Positions 1 through 8,830 of a DNA stretch of 64,000 nt are shown one piece after another. A program made the position numbers and the translations under genes. This DNA is from Solobacterium sp. GTDB lineage: Bacteria; Bacillota_I; Bacilli_A; Erysipelotrichales; Erysipelotrichaceae. Within the stretch, counting starts at the first letter, position 1. Each line of letters begins with the position of its first letter. The stretch spans positions 46,442 through 110,441 of the forward strand of contig JAFRJJ010000033.1 of assembly GCA_017432325.1 (NCBI GenBank), read 5' to 3'. The notes beneath the pieces were generated by a model, which worked only from the letters and a program-made list of their open reading frames with translations, did not search any database and had not been told where the DNA came from.

Positions 1-1
1 G

Positions 2-2110
2 TTTTCTGCGCGCGCATTCGCGGGAAATTTCGATCATGAAGAGATGATCGAAGCTGTGCGTTACTGTCATGTCAGAGGTGTTTCAGTCTATGTAACGCTG
101 AATACACTGCTCTTTGAAACGGAATTCGAAAATGCGATCAAGGAAGTACAATTCCTGTATGACCATGATGTGGACGCGCTTCTGGTGCAGGATCTGGGAC
201 TGTTCCATTACCTGAGACAGTGCTTTCCTGATCTTGGCGTTCACTGTTCCACCCAGATGCATATCCACAATCCCGCAGGTGTGCGCTATGTCGCAGATAT
301 GGGGGCGGAACGTGCTGTACTGGCCAGGGAAACACCGCTTGAGATCATTGAGGAATGCTGTAAGGAAGATATAGACATTGAAGTATTCGTGTACGGAGCG
401 CTGTGCATCAGCTACAGCGGTCAGTGTCTGATGTCCGCTTCACTGAAGAACAGATCAGGCAACCGCGGTATGTGTGCTCAGCTGTGCCGTCTGAAATACT
501 TTGCGGACGATATGCCGGAAGGCAAGAATAAAAACGGTGATTACCTGCTCAGCCCGAAAGATCTCAACACGCTTGAAAGGCTGCCGGAACTGCTGAATGC
601 CGGTGTAAAGAGTCTGAAGATCGAGGGACGTATGAAACGTCCGGAATATGTCTATATCGTTACGAAAACATTCCGTGAGGCGATCGATGCCTGGTATGAG
701 GGGAAAGAATATCATGTCAGTCCTGAACGTCTGAAACAGATGGAACTGATGTTCCACCGCGGTTTTACTGAGGGACATATATTCCATTCCGGTGTGAAAG
801 ACCGTATGAATCCCTACAGACCGAACCACCAGGGACTGGAGATCGGCAGAGTTGTCGATTATAAAAACGGGAAGGTCTGTGTCAAACTCTCCGATACACT
901 TCACCAGCATGACGGTCTGCGTATCCTGAACACACCTGCCGATACCGGACTGACCGCAGTCAGGATCGAGAAAAACGGAAAACTGGTAAACAGTGCTGAC
1001 AAGGGTGATACTGTCTGGCTTGACTGCCGCAGCAAACCCATCCCCCGTAAAGGTCAGCCGCTGCATAAGACAAGTGATACATTGCTGATAGATGAGATCG
1101 ACAGGATGATCGCCGGAACTGTCAGACGTATCCCGATCGTGATCGGCTATGACGCACAGCCCGGACAGCCGTTACGGCTGTATGCGGAAGATCAGGACGG
1201 GCACACTGTCTATGCGGAAAGCGAAATGCTTTGTGAAGAAGCCAGAAAAGCAGCACTGAGTGAAGAACGTATTGAAGCGGCATTATCGAAGATCTCGGAT
1301 GAACCGTATACTGCTTCGTTCGGTGAACGTTCCGTCGGTAATGTATTCCTGCCGGTTTCTGTGATCAATGAAACCAGAAGACAGCTGCTGGCGGCTATGA
1401 ATGACGCAAGAGCACACAGATATGACAGAACCGGAAGAAGACCGTATCAGTGGACTGTTGAAGAGAAGGAATGCGAACATCCGCTTCTGCTCAGCTGTTC
1501 GGATGAAGCGGAAGAGCCTGACTATGACATGGAAGTAAGTGTCAGCCGGAACATCACCGATCCGGATGCTCGTCATTATCATCTCAGAAGTCCTGTCAAC
1601 GAGCATGATGAGGGAACAGAACCGCTGTCATGGACGATACTGTCGTCCGTATCCGACCTGGCGCATCCCAAGGAAAATGACATCGTGGGTTATACGATGA
1701 ACTGCTGCAACAGCTACGCGCTTGATTATTTACTTTCACAATCGGGTATAACAGGTGTAATATTAAGCACAGAAGTACAGAATCTGCAGATTGGAAAGAT
1801 GCTGGAAGCGTTCCGTGAACGCAATGGCTTTGTTCCTTGTACGTACCGTCTTGTCTACGGACGGAGAGTACTGATGTATATCAAAGAGGGGATCCGGATT
1901 CCGGATGGAACAAAGCAGCTGCGCGATATTCACGGGAATGTATTCCCGCTCCGTCATGAGGGATCTCTGCTTGAGATCCTGGAACATGATGCATACACAT
2001 CCGACAATCCGTTCTGTACCGGAAGCTGTCTGATCTTTACAAACGAAACTTCAGGGGACAGACAGGCAATTAAGGAGGAAGCATATGAAGAACTTTATCA
2101 ACGAATTTAA
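2..2110 (+). CDS. U32 family peptidase/hydroxylase, 5' truncated
   Basis: The gene is open at the left edge. The frame is readable from base 2, so the true start lies outside and 702 residues are visible. The U32 signature EVFVYGALCISYSGQC is at about visible residues 127-142, followed by a second Cys pair (GMCAQLC). By family knowledge these Cys ligate an iron-sulfur cluster in the rRNA/tRNA hydroxylases RlhA and TrhP. The long C-terminal half resembles the extra domain (DUF3656-like) of long Firmicute U32 proteins. An RNA-modifying role is therefore more likely than proteolysis, but the exact substrate cannot be read. The last 26 bases overlap the mscL start. Confidence 0.85.
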   Translation, partial: FSARAFAGNFDHEEMIEAVRYCHVRGVSVYVTLNTLLFETEFENAIKEVQFLYDHDVDALLVQDLGLFHYLRQCFPDLGVHCSTQMHIHNPAGVRYVADMGAERAVLARETPLEIIEECCKEDIDIEVFVYGALCISYSGQCLMSASLKNRSGNRGMCAQLCRLKYFADDMPEGKNKNGDYLLSPKDLNTLERLPELLNAGVKSLKIEGRMKRPEYVYIVTKTFREAIDAWYEGKEYHVSPERLKQMELMFHRGFTEGHIFHSGVKDRMNPYRPNHQGLEIGRVVDYKNGKVCVKLSDTLHQHDGLRILNTPADTGLTAVRIEKNGKLVNSADKGDTVWLDCRSKPIPRKGQPLHKTSDTLLIDEIDRMIAGTVRRIPIVIGYDAQPGQPLRLYAEDQDGHTVYAESEMLCEEARKAALSEERIEAALSKISDEPYTASFGERSVGNVFLPVSVINETRRQLLAAMNDARAHRYDRTGRRPYQWTVEEKECEHPLLLSCSDEAEEPDYDMEVSVSRNITDPDARHYHLRSPVNEHDEGTEPLSWTILSSVSDLAHPKENDIVGYTMNCCNSYALDYLLSQSGITGVILSTEVQNLQIGKMLEAFRERNGFVPCTYRLVYGRRVLMYIKEGIRIPDGTKQLRDIHGNVFPLRHEGSLLEILEHDAYTSDNPFCTGSCLIFTNETSGDRQAIKEEAYEELYQRI

Positions 2111-2492
2111 AGCATTTGCGCTCAAGGGAAACGTCATGGATCTTGCCGTAGGCATGATGATCGGCGCTGCCTTCGGAAAGATCGTCAGCTCACTGGTCAA
2201 TGACATCCTGATGCCGCTGATCGCTGCTATTTTCCGTATCGGTGATTTCACAGGTCTGAAGCTTCTGCTGATCGACAAAGGCGATGTTGAAACGAATGTA
2301 TATCTGAACTACGGACAGTTCATTCAGAATATCGTCGACTTCGTGATCGTAGCATTCTGCATCTTCATGATCGTCAAGGCAGTCAACAAGCTCAGAAAGC
2401 CTGAACCGGCACCTGCTCCGGAGCCTCCGAAGAAGAGCGATGAGCTGCTTGCTCTGGAAGAGATCGTTGAGATCCTGAAAGAAAAGAAATAA
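2085..2492 (+). CDS. mscL: large-conductance mechanosensitive channel MscL
   Basis: This 135-aa inner-membrane channel opens under membrane tension at hypo-osmotic shock. The family N-terminus is intact (FKAFALKGNVMDLAVGMMIG), forming the amphipathic helix and pore-lining TM1 at about residues 14-45. TM2 is at about 78-102, and a short charged cytoplasmic helix (EEIVEILKEKK) ends the protein. The length is normal for MscL. The start is set by AAGGAGG seven bases before the ATG. The gene begins inside the end of the U32 gene in another frame, so the two are probably co-transcribed. A hairpin terminator follows directly. Confidence 0.96.
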   Translation: MKNFINEFKAFALKGNVMDLAVGMMIGAAFGKIVSSLVNDILMPLIAAIFRIGDFTGLKLLLIDKGDVETNVYLNYGQFIQNIVDFVIVAFCIFMIVKAVNKLRKPEPAPAPEPPKKSDELLALEEIVEILKEKK

Positions 2493-2499
2493 GCTCCTG

Positions 2500-2528
2500 A
2501 AAGCATCTGAATGATGCTTTCTTTTCAT
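2500..2528 (+). terminator. rho-independent terminator after mscL
   Basis: An 8-bp perfect stem (AAAGCATC / GATGCTTT) with a 5-base loop, followed by a T-rich run (CTTTTCATTTC), lies 8 bases past the mscL stop. Confidence 0.8.
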
Positions 2529-2561
2529 TTCTCTGATATTGTTTGATTATGGAGGACTGAA

Positions 2562-3311
2562 ATGTTCGATAACTACATTTTCGATCTGTACGCTACGCTT
2601 GTCAGTGTCAGGACCGATCAGACAAAACCGGGTCTTTGGAAGATGACGGCTGCCCGCTATGGGGAAGCTGGGGCTTTCTGGAAACCGGATGATATGCAGA
2701 CAGCGTACCGCAGGATGATCAAAGAGGAAGAACAAAAACTGATCGATACGCTTGACGTCAGTTATCCGGAACCTGATCTGAAGATCGTATTCAGAAGACT
2801 GTATGAAGAAGCGCCCGGACGTGTCATCGGAGGAAGTGTCACCGACGAATGGATCGTCAAAACGATGCGGCAGTTCCGCCTGAAGAGCAGGATCAGACTC
2901 AGAAACTACCATGATACGCATGCCGTACTGCAGCGTCTGCGTGATGAAGGAAAAGGGGTATATCTGCTGACGAATGCCGAGCATGAATTCACCGCACCGG
3001 AGATCGCAGAGATGGACCTGAGTCAATACTTCGAAGAGATCCGTATATCATCCGACTATCATATGAGGAAACCCGAACCGCAGTTCCTGCTGGATATGAT
3101 GAGTGACCATGGCATGGATCCGGACAGGACTGTCATGGTGGGAAATGATATCTGCAGCGATATCAAGATCGCTGATAGCTGCGGGATCAGTTCGGTATAT
3201 CTCAATACATGGCATTTTGATGATGACCAAATACTTCAGCTGCTGAAGAAAGAAATCCGACATCCGGAGCGGGTCCGGATCATCCGCTCGGGAAGACTGA
3301 ATAAACTATAA
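2562..3311 (+). CDS. HAD-superfamily hydrolase with variant motif I
   Basis: A 249-aa soluble HAD-fold protein, probably a small-molecule phosphatase. The nucleophile Asp8 is present in motif I (FDLYATL), but the usual second Asp two residues on is Tyr10. Motif II is LLTNAE, the motif III Lys is in MRKPEP, and the acidic motif IV is VGNDICSD. The insert between motifs I and II is helical, as in haloacid dehalogenase-like subfamily I. Tyr at the second position recurs in HAD proteins annotated YjjG-like or FDLYGTL-type, so I do not call the gene inactive. It has a good SD (GGAGG) and sits alone between two terminators. The substrate is unknown. Confidence 0.85.
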   Translation: MFDNYIFDLYATLVSVRTDQTKPGLWKMTAARYGEAGAFWKPDDMQTAYRRMIKEEEQKLIDTLDVSYPEPDLKIVFRRLYEEAPGRVIGGSVTDEWIVKTMRQFRLKSRIRLRNYHDTHAVLQRLRDEGKGVYLLTNAEHEFTAPEIAEMDLSQYFEEIRISSDYHMRKPEPQFLLDMMSDHGMDPDRTVMVGNDICSDIKIADSCGISSVYLNTWHFDDDQILQLLKKEIRHPERVRIIRSGRLNKL

Positions 3312-3323
3312 TCAGACGATTGA

Positions 3324-3360
3324 GGGACCTGTTTTGTTCACAGCAGGGCCCCTTTTTGTT
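3324..3360 (+). terminator. probable terminator between HAD gene and smc
   Basis: The arms GGGACCTG / CAGGGCCC pair with one central mismatch and are followed by CTTTTTGTT. The stem is weaker than others in the window. A TATAAT box (3360-3365) lies right behind it and could serve smc, though I find no well-spaced -35. Confidence 0.55.
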
Positions 3361-3390
3361 ATAATGTTCGAGGTATCAAAAGGAGATAAG

Positions 3391-6342
3391 ATGTTTTTAA
3401 AGCGGATTGAAATGCAGGGATTCAAGTCCTTTGCAGATAAAACTGTCATATCCTTTGAATATCCGATCACCGGAATCGTAGGACCGAACGGATGCGGAAA
3501 ATCCAACATTTCCGACTCGGTCAGGTGGGTGCTTGGTGAACAGAGTGCGAGGCAGATGCGCGGTGAAAAGATGAATGACGTCATTTTTTCAGGCAGTGCG
3601 GACCGCCGTCAGCTCAACATGGCTGAAGTCACTCTTGTTTTTGATAATTCCAACCATATCCTCAACTCACAGAATGATGAACTGGAAGTTACCAGAAGAC
3701 TTTACCGTGATTCAGGAGACGCGCAGTATCTGATCAACCGGAATCCCGTGCGTCTGAAAGATGTCGTGGAACTCTTCCTGGATACAGGTCTTGGCAAGGA
3801 CTCCCTGAGCATCATTTCACAGGGCAATGTCATTACGTTTGCCGAAAGCAAACCGAAGGACAGAAGAGGAATCTTCGAAGAAGCTGCCGGTGTAGCAAAA
3901 TACAAGAAGAGAAAGCTTGAATCTCTGAACAGACTGGAACGGACAAGGCTGAACCTTGAGCGCAGCACGGATATCCTGAACGAACTCGAAAAGCAGGTTT
4001 CCCCGCTGAAGCGTCAGGCACATAAGGCTGAGATCTACCGTGAAAAGAAAAAGCGTCTGGAAGAGATCGAGATCACTGTTCTGGTACAGGATATTCAGGA
4101 ACTGAATGATAAACTCGAAGAATGCAGAAAAGCACTCTTTGATATTGAAACAAAAGCACAGATGTGTGCGACTACCATCCAGATCGGTGAAATGAAGATC
4201 CAGGATGAGCGGAAACAGAATGCCCAGCTGGAGCGTGAGATCTCCGCTCTGCAGGAAGAACTGATGCACAACATCGATTCCATTTCAGCTCTGGAAGCAC
4301 GTAAAACCGAAATGGACGAGCGCCGTAAGTACATTATCGAGACCGGAAGCAGAGAACAGAAGGCCAAAGAAACAAGAGGACTGCTGGCTTCTGCCAAGGA
4401 AGAATATGAAGACCGCAAGAGCAGACTCGATGCGATCAACCGTGAGATCAATCTCGATAAGGAACGTCTGACGCAGATCGCCCAGAAACAGTTTGACCTG
4501 AACAATGAATATGAGCAGAGTGCAGGGCTCCTTCGCAATCTTCAGAACCAGAAAGTCTATCTGGACAATATGCTGAAAGATCCCCTCAGTTCTACCAGAC
4601 AGGGCGGCGCTAAGTCCATCATGGATAACCGCAACGCTTTGAAGGGTATTCTGGGTGTGATCGGACAGGTGATCAAGGCAAAGCCCGGTTATGAAGAAGC
4701 GTTGTCGGAAGCTCTTGGCGGCGCGATGTACAACATCGTTACCACCGATGAATCCTGCGCAAGAGACGCGATCAGATTCCTGACACGCAACCAGAGCGGA
4801 CGCGCGACGTTCCTGCCTCTGACTGTATGCCAGCCCAGATGGATCTCCAAAGATGCTGCAGTTATTGCGGAAAACACGCCTGGTTACAGAGGTCCTGCAA
4901 GTGATTTTGCGGAATATGATCCCAAGTTTGAGCCTGTAGCGGCATCTCTCCTGAGAAATGTCATGGTCGTTGAAGATATGGAAAGCGGCAATGAACTGTC
5001 ATCCCTGACAGGCCGCCAGTACAAGATCGTTACGCTGAACGGTGAAGTCATTCACCGCGGCGGTTCCATGACCGGCGGCAAGACACGCCGCAGCACGACG
5101 ATCGTTACTGCCCAGAAGGAAGCTGATGAAGTCAATCAGAAGATCGATGCGCAGACTGCCAGGACGGAACTGCTCAGAAAGCAGGTCCAGGCGGCTGATA
5201 TGCAGAAGAGCGAGATCACGAGCCGTCTCCAGCAGCACCGTATTTCCGCTGCTTCACTTGAGCCTGTCGTTGACGCGAAGCAGGCAAAGTATGAAAAGCT
5301 CAGGAACGATCTGGCACTGCTGACACCGGACGGAACTGAAAATACGGAAGAAGATCTGCCTGAAGCAGATGAAATGGTTTCCAGACTGAATGCCGCTTAT
5401 TCCAGACGTGACGAGATCACTTCGTCGATCAGGACCAAGCGTGAGCAGAGGATCCAGCTGTCACAGGAAACAGACAGAAAAGAAATGCAGCTGCGTCAGA
5501 CACGCAAGGATATGCAGCGCTACCAGGATTCTTCTGCCCAGATCAGGATCGATCAGGGAAAGATCGAAACAAAGATCGAAAACGCGCTGAACAGACTGGT
5601 ATCGGAATACCAGCTGACATATGAATTCGCTGCTACCAAGGTCAGTGACCTCCAGGTAGAGAACGCACGCGAAGAAGTACTGCAGCTGAGATCGGATATT
5701 GAACGTCTCGGCAACATCAACATGAACGCGCCGGAAGAATACAATGAAGTGAATGAGCGTTATGAAATGCTCAAGAAATCCATTGAAGAACTGACCCAGA
5801 GCAGGGATAAGATCCTGGCTGCCATCGATGAGATGGACAGGGTCATGATCCGCCAGTTCAAGACGATGTTCGATAAGATCAATACGGAATTCAATGACAT
5901 ATTCAGAAATCTTTACGGCGGCGGAAAAGCAAGACTGATCCTTGAAGATCCTACCGACATTCTGAATACAGGCATTGACATCGACGCTCAGCCTCCGGGA
6001 AAAGCAGTCCAGAACAACATGCTGTTCTCGGGCGGTGAGAAGTCACTGATCGCTCTGTGCGTCCTGTTTGCCATTCTGAAAGTCAAGCCGGTACCGCTGG
6101 TCATCCTGGATGAAGTCGAGGCTGCGCTTGACCAGAGCAATGTTGAACGTTTTGCGCAGTATCTGCATAACTATACAGACCGTACTCAGTTCATCGTTGT
6201 AACGCACAGACCAGGCACCATGCAGAACACGGATGTGCTGTACGGTGTTACCATGCAGCATCAGGGTGTCAGCCAGATGCTGAAGGTCGAATTGAAGGAT
6301 GCCATGAGCATGGCACAGGAAAATGAGGAGGCTGTTTCATGA
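3391..6342 (+). CDS. smc: chromosome segregation protein SMC, short-arm form
   Basis: This 983-aa ATPase is the core of the bacterial condensin that compacts and resolves the nucleoid. Walker A is GPNGCGKS at residues 31-38. The first coiled-coil arm spans about 165-400, the hinge about 404-560 (GAKSIMDN to RGGSMTGG), and the second arm about 565-800. The ABC signature FSGGEK is at 879-884 and Walker B LVILDEVEAALD at about 903-914. The start is set by AGGAGATAAG next to the ATG; an upstream in-frame ATG at 3334 lies in the terminator hairpin and is rejected. The usual Firmicute length is near 1180 aa, so both arms are shorter by about 100 residues each. No scpA or scpB is in the window. It overlaps ftsY by four bases. 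Confidence 0.96.
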   Translation: MFLKRIEMQGFKSFADKTVISFEYPITGIVGPNGCGKSNISDSVRWVLGEQSARQMRGEKMNDVIFSGSADRRQLNMAEVTLVFDNSNHILNSQNDELEVTRRLYRDSGDAQYLINRNPVRLKDVVELFLDTGLGKDSLSIISQGNVITFAESKPKDRRGIFEEAAGVAKYKKRKLESLNRLERTRLNLERSTDILNELEKQVSPLKRQAHKAEIYREKKKRLEEIEITVLVQDIQELNDKLEECRKALFDIETKAQMCATTIQIGEMKIQDERKQNAQLEREISALQEELMHNIDSISALEARKTEMDERRKYIIETGSREQKAKETRGLLASAKEEYEDRKSRLDAINREINLDKERLTQIAQKQFDLNNEYEQSAGLLRNLQNQKVYLDNMLKDPLSSTRQGGAKSIMDNRNALKGILGVIGQVIKAKPGYEEALSEALGGAMYNIVTTDESCARDAIRFLTRNQSGRATFLPLTVCQPRWISKDAAVIAENTPGYRGPASDFAEYDPKFEPVAASLLRNVMVVEDMESGNELSSLTGRQYKIVTLNGEVIHRGGSMTGGKTRRSTTIVTAQKEADEVNQKIDAQTARTELLRKQVQAADMQKSEITSRLQQHRISAASLEPVVDAKQAKYEKLRNDLALLTPDGTENTEEDLPEADEMVSRLNAAYSRRDEITSSIRTKREQRIQLSQETDRKEMQLRQTRKDMQRYQDSSAQIRIDQGKIETKIENALNRLVSEYQLTYEFAATKVSDLQVENAREEVLQLRSDIERLGNINMNAPEEYNEVNERYEMLKKSIEELTQSRDKILAAIDEMDRVMIRQFKTMFDKINTEFNDIFRNLYGGGKARLILEDPTDILNTGIDIDAQPPGKAVQNNMLFSGGEKSLIALCVLFAILKVKPVPLVILDEVEAALDQSNVERFAQYLHNYTDRTQFIVVTHRPGTMQNTDVLYGVTMQHQGVSQMLKVELKDAMSMAQENEEAVS

Positions 6343-7313
6343 GTTTTCTGGATACCCTGAAAGCGAAATTTCAGAAAAAAGACGACAGAGCTGTATATCT
6401 GAGCGGATTCGCCAAGTCCAAAAACAAATTCGGCGATCAGCTTCAGCAGATGCAGTACAAATACAAAGGCTATATCGATGAAGACTTTCTGGAAGAACTG
6501 ACGATCGTTCTCCTTGAGAGCGATGTCGGCATCGATACGGCAGACCTGATCTGTGAAGAACTCAGGAAAAAGGGACAGGAATACGGAAAGATCCCGTTCC
6601 CCTGGTGCATGAACTTCCTGATCGAAACAATGAAGAAGATCTATGAAGAATATCCTGATACGGAACCCGTATTTGCCGAAGAAGGACCGACCGTCATTCT
6701 TCTTGAAGGAGTCAACGGATCAGGTAAGACCACGACGGCAGCCAAGCTTGCTCATATGTACAAAAAGAAGGGCAAGACTGTCGCGTTTGTAGCGGCTGAT
6801 ACATTCCGTGCCGGAGCGATCGGCCAGCTGGCAGAGTGGGGTGAGCGTCTTGATGTTCCGTGCATCAAAGGTATCGAAAACGGCGATCCCAGTGCTGCGA
6901 TCGTAGACGGATGCCGTTACGCGAAGGAAAACAATATCGATATCCTGCTGTGCGATACAGCCGGAAGACTGCAGAACAAAGCAGGCCTGATGGCAGAGCT
7001 TTCCAAGATGAACCGTGTCTGCGGGAAGGAGATCCCCGGAGCGCCGCATAACACATGGCTGGTGCTGGATGCCACAACAGGACAGAACGGTCTGTCACAG
7101 GCAAAGATATTCAATGAGGCAACAAACCTGACAGGCATCATCCTGACGAAGATGGACGGCACCGCAAAGGGCGGCATCGTCATCGCGATCAAGCATGAAC
7201 TGCATCTACCGGTCAGATATATCGGTCTGGGCGAAAAGCCTACCGATCTGAGACCGTTTGACCTGGATGCCTATCTGTACAGTATTTCCGAAGGCATTGA
7301 AAATGTCAGATGA
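6339..7313 (+). CDS. ftsY: signal recognition particle receptor FtsY
   Basis: This 324-aa GTPase docks SRP-ribosome complexes at the membrane for co-translational insertion. A charged N-terminal helix of about 60 residues leads into the NG domain. The motifs are GVNGSGKT (G1, residues 124-131), DTFRAGA (about 154-160), DTAGRLQNK (G3), TKMDGTAKGG (G4) and the closing GLGEKPTDLRPFD. The acidic A domain of E. coli FtsY is absent, as in most Firmicutes. The ATGA overlap with smc and the 11-base overlap with ylxM imply translational coupling. The smc-ftsY order is the classical Firmicute arrangement. Confidence 0.97.
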   Translation: MSFLDTLKAKFQKKDDRAVYLSGFAKSKNKFGDQLQQMQYKYKGYIDEDFLEELTIVLLESDVGIDTADLICEELRKKGQEYGKIPFPWCMNFLIETMKKIYEEYPDTEPVFAEEGPTVILLEGVNGSGKTTTAAKLAHMYKKKGKTVAFVAADTFRAGAIGQLAEWGERLDVPCIKGIENGDPSAAIVDGCRYAKENNIDILLCDTAGRLQNKAGLMAELSKMNRVCGKEIPGAPHNTWLVLDATTGQNGLSQAKIFNEATNLTGIILTKMDGTAKGGIVIAIKHELHLPVRYIGLGEKPTDLRPFDLDAYLYSISEGIENVR

Positions 7314-7641
7314 TAAATTCCTGATGAACAGCCTGCTCGATTTCTACGGCACGCTGCTCACAGAAAAACAGCTTGAGATCTGCACATATTATTATTGTGA
7401 AGACCTGTCCCTGCAGGAGATCTCGGAGATCATGAACGTATCCCGTGCTGCGGTATATGATACTGTACGCAGAAGCAGGGATGAGCTGATGAAATATGAG
7501 GAAAAGCTCGGACTTGTGAAAAATTATGAGTGCCGTATTAAGCTGTATGATAAAATTAAGTTGATAACAAACGATCAGCGGATCCACGATCTGCTGGATC
7601 AGTGTTTGAATACGGAGTCAGAAGGAGGTCTATATGAGTAA
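7303..7641 (+). CDS. ylxM: YlxM/p13-like DNA-binding protein
   Basis: A 112-aa protein with a sigma-70 region 4-like helix-turn-helix at about residues 21-60 (LTEKQLEICTYYY, then LSLQEISEIMNVSRAAVYD). It is the YlxM family, which is usually encoded with ftsY and ffh and linked to SRP function in streptococci. The start is the ATG inside the end of ftsY; a longer in-frame extension at 7258 would lie wholly within ftsY and is rejected. The gene ends eight bases into ackA, so it is coupled on both sides. ffh, the usual next gene, is missing here. Confidence 0.88.
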   Translation: MSDDKFLMNSLLDFYGTLLTEKQLEICTYYYCEDLSLQEISEIMNVSRAAVYDTVRRSRDELMKYEEKLGLVKNYECRIKLYDKIKLITNDQRIHDLLDQCLNTESEGGLYE

Positions 7642-8830
7642 GGTAATATCTGTTAATTCCGGTTCATCATCATTAAAGTTTCAGCTCTTTGACATGCCGA
7701 GCGAGACTGTACTGACATCAGGTCAGGCAGAGCGTATCGGCCAGGACATGGGCGCATTTACGATCAAGGTAAACGGCGAAAAGCATACAGAAACACTGCC
7801 GCTTCCTGATCATCAGAGAGCAGTTGACGTACTGCTGAAAGCATTGATCGACTGGAAAGTCGTTGAAAGCCTGGATGAGATCCAGGGTGCTGGTCACCGT
7901 ATCGTCCAGGGCGGACCGTATTTCGATCAGTCCGTTGTTGTAACACCTGACGTTGTAGAAAAAGTTGACGAACTCTGTGAATTGGCTCCGCTTCACAATC
8001 ACGCGCATCTCGTCTGCTACAAGGCATTTGTCAAAGCACTTCCGAAGATCGGACATGTATTTGTCTTCGACACAGCATTCCATCAGACAATGGGACCTGA
8101 ATCCTATCTCTTCCCGGTACCTTATGACTGGTATACACAGTATAAGATCCGCAGATACGGTGCTCACGGTACATCCCACTGGTATGTCAACAGAAGAGCT
8201 GCCGAACTGATGGGCAAGGATGTCAATACACTGAACATGATCACATGCCATCTGGGCAACGGTGCTTCCGTAACTGCAATCAGAAACGGCAAGTGCATCA
8301 ACACATCCATGGGTCTGACACCGCTGGGCGGCGTCATGATGGGGACAAGAAGCGGCGATATCGATCCGACCGTTGTATTCTACATGATGAAGAGACTGGA
8401 ATGCACACCTGATGAAATGGATACATTCCTGAACAAGAGATCCGGTATGCTCGGCGTTTCCGGGATCTCCTCAGACGCACGTGACATCCAGGCTGCTCTG
8501 GAAGAAGGCAATGAACGCGCTAAGCTGACAGTCGAGCTTTACAGGAACCGTGCTGTCAATGTCATCGGCGGATATTACATGCAGCTGGGTCATACGGATG
8601 CAATCGTATTTACAGCCGGTCTCGGTGAAAACGATGCACATACACGTGAACGTATCCTGAAGCACATCGAAGAAGGTATGGGCCTCAGCATTGACTATGA
8701 TCTGAACATGCAGATCCATGGTAAGGAATGCCTGATCTCCAAGCCGGATTCCAAGGTTGCTGTATACGTCATCCCGACAAACGAAGAACTCGTAATTGCC
8801 CGCGATACCTGCAGACTCCTGGGCCTGTAA
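7634..8830 (+). CDS. ackA: acetate kinase
   Basis: This 398-aa cytosolic enzyme interconverts acetyl phosphate + ADP and acetate + ATP, the ATP-yielding end of acetate fermentation. The ASKHA-fold motifs are NSGSSSLKFQLF at the N-terminus, FDTAFHQTM, HGTSHWYV, CHLGNGASV, and NTSMGLTPLGG with GTRSGDIDP. Length and motifs are normal. SD AAGGAGGT lies seven bases before the ATG. No pta is in the window. Sitting between ylxM and the DHH gene with overlapping ends, it appears to share the smc-ftsY transcript, which is unusual for a catabolic gene. Confidence 0.97.
   Translation: MSKVISVNSGSSSLKFQLFDMPSETVLTSGQAERIGQDMGAFTIKVNGEKHTETLPLPDHQRAVDVLLKALIDWKVVESLDEIQGAGHRIVQGGPYFDQSVVVTPDVVEKVDELCELAPLHNHAHLVCYKAFVKALPKIGHVFVFDTAFHQTMGPESYLFPVPYDWYTQYKIRRYGAHGTSHWYVNRRAAELMGKDVNTLNMITCHLGNGASVTAIRNGKCINTSMGLTPLGGVMMGTRSGDIDPTVVFYMMKRLECTPDEMDTFLNKRSGMLGVSGISSDARDIQAALEEGNERAKLTVELYRNRAVNVIGGYYMQLGHTDAIVFTAGLGENDAHTRERILKHIEEGMGLSIDYDLNMQIHGKECLISKPDSKVAVYVIPTNEELVIARDTCRLLGL

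Noticed and set aside
455..1066. A 203-aa frame antisense to the U32 gene
   Set aside because: Shadow frame inside a well-supported gene.
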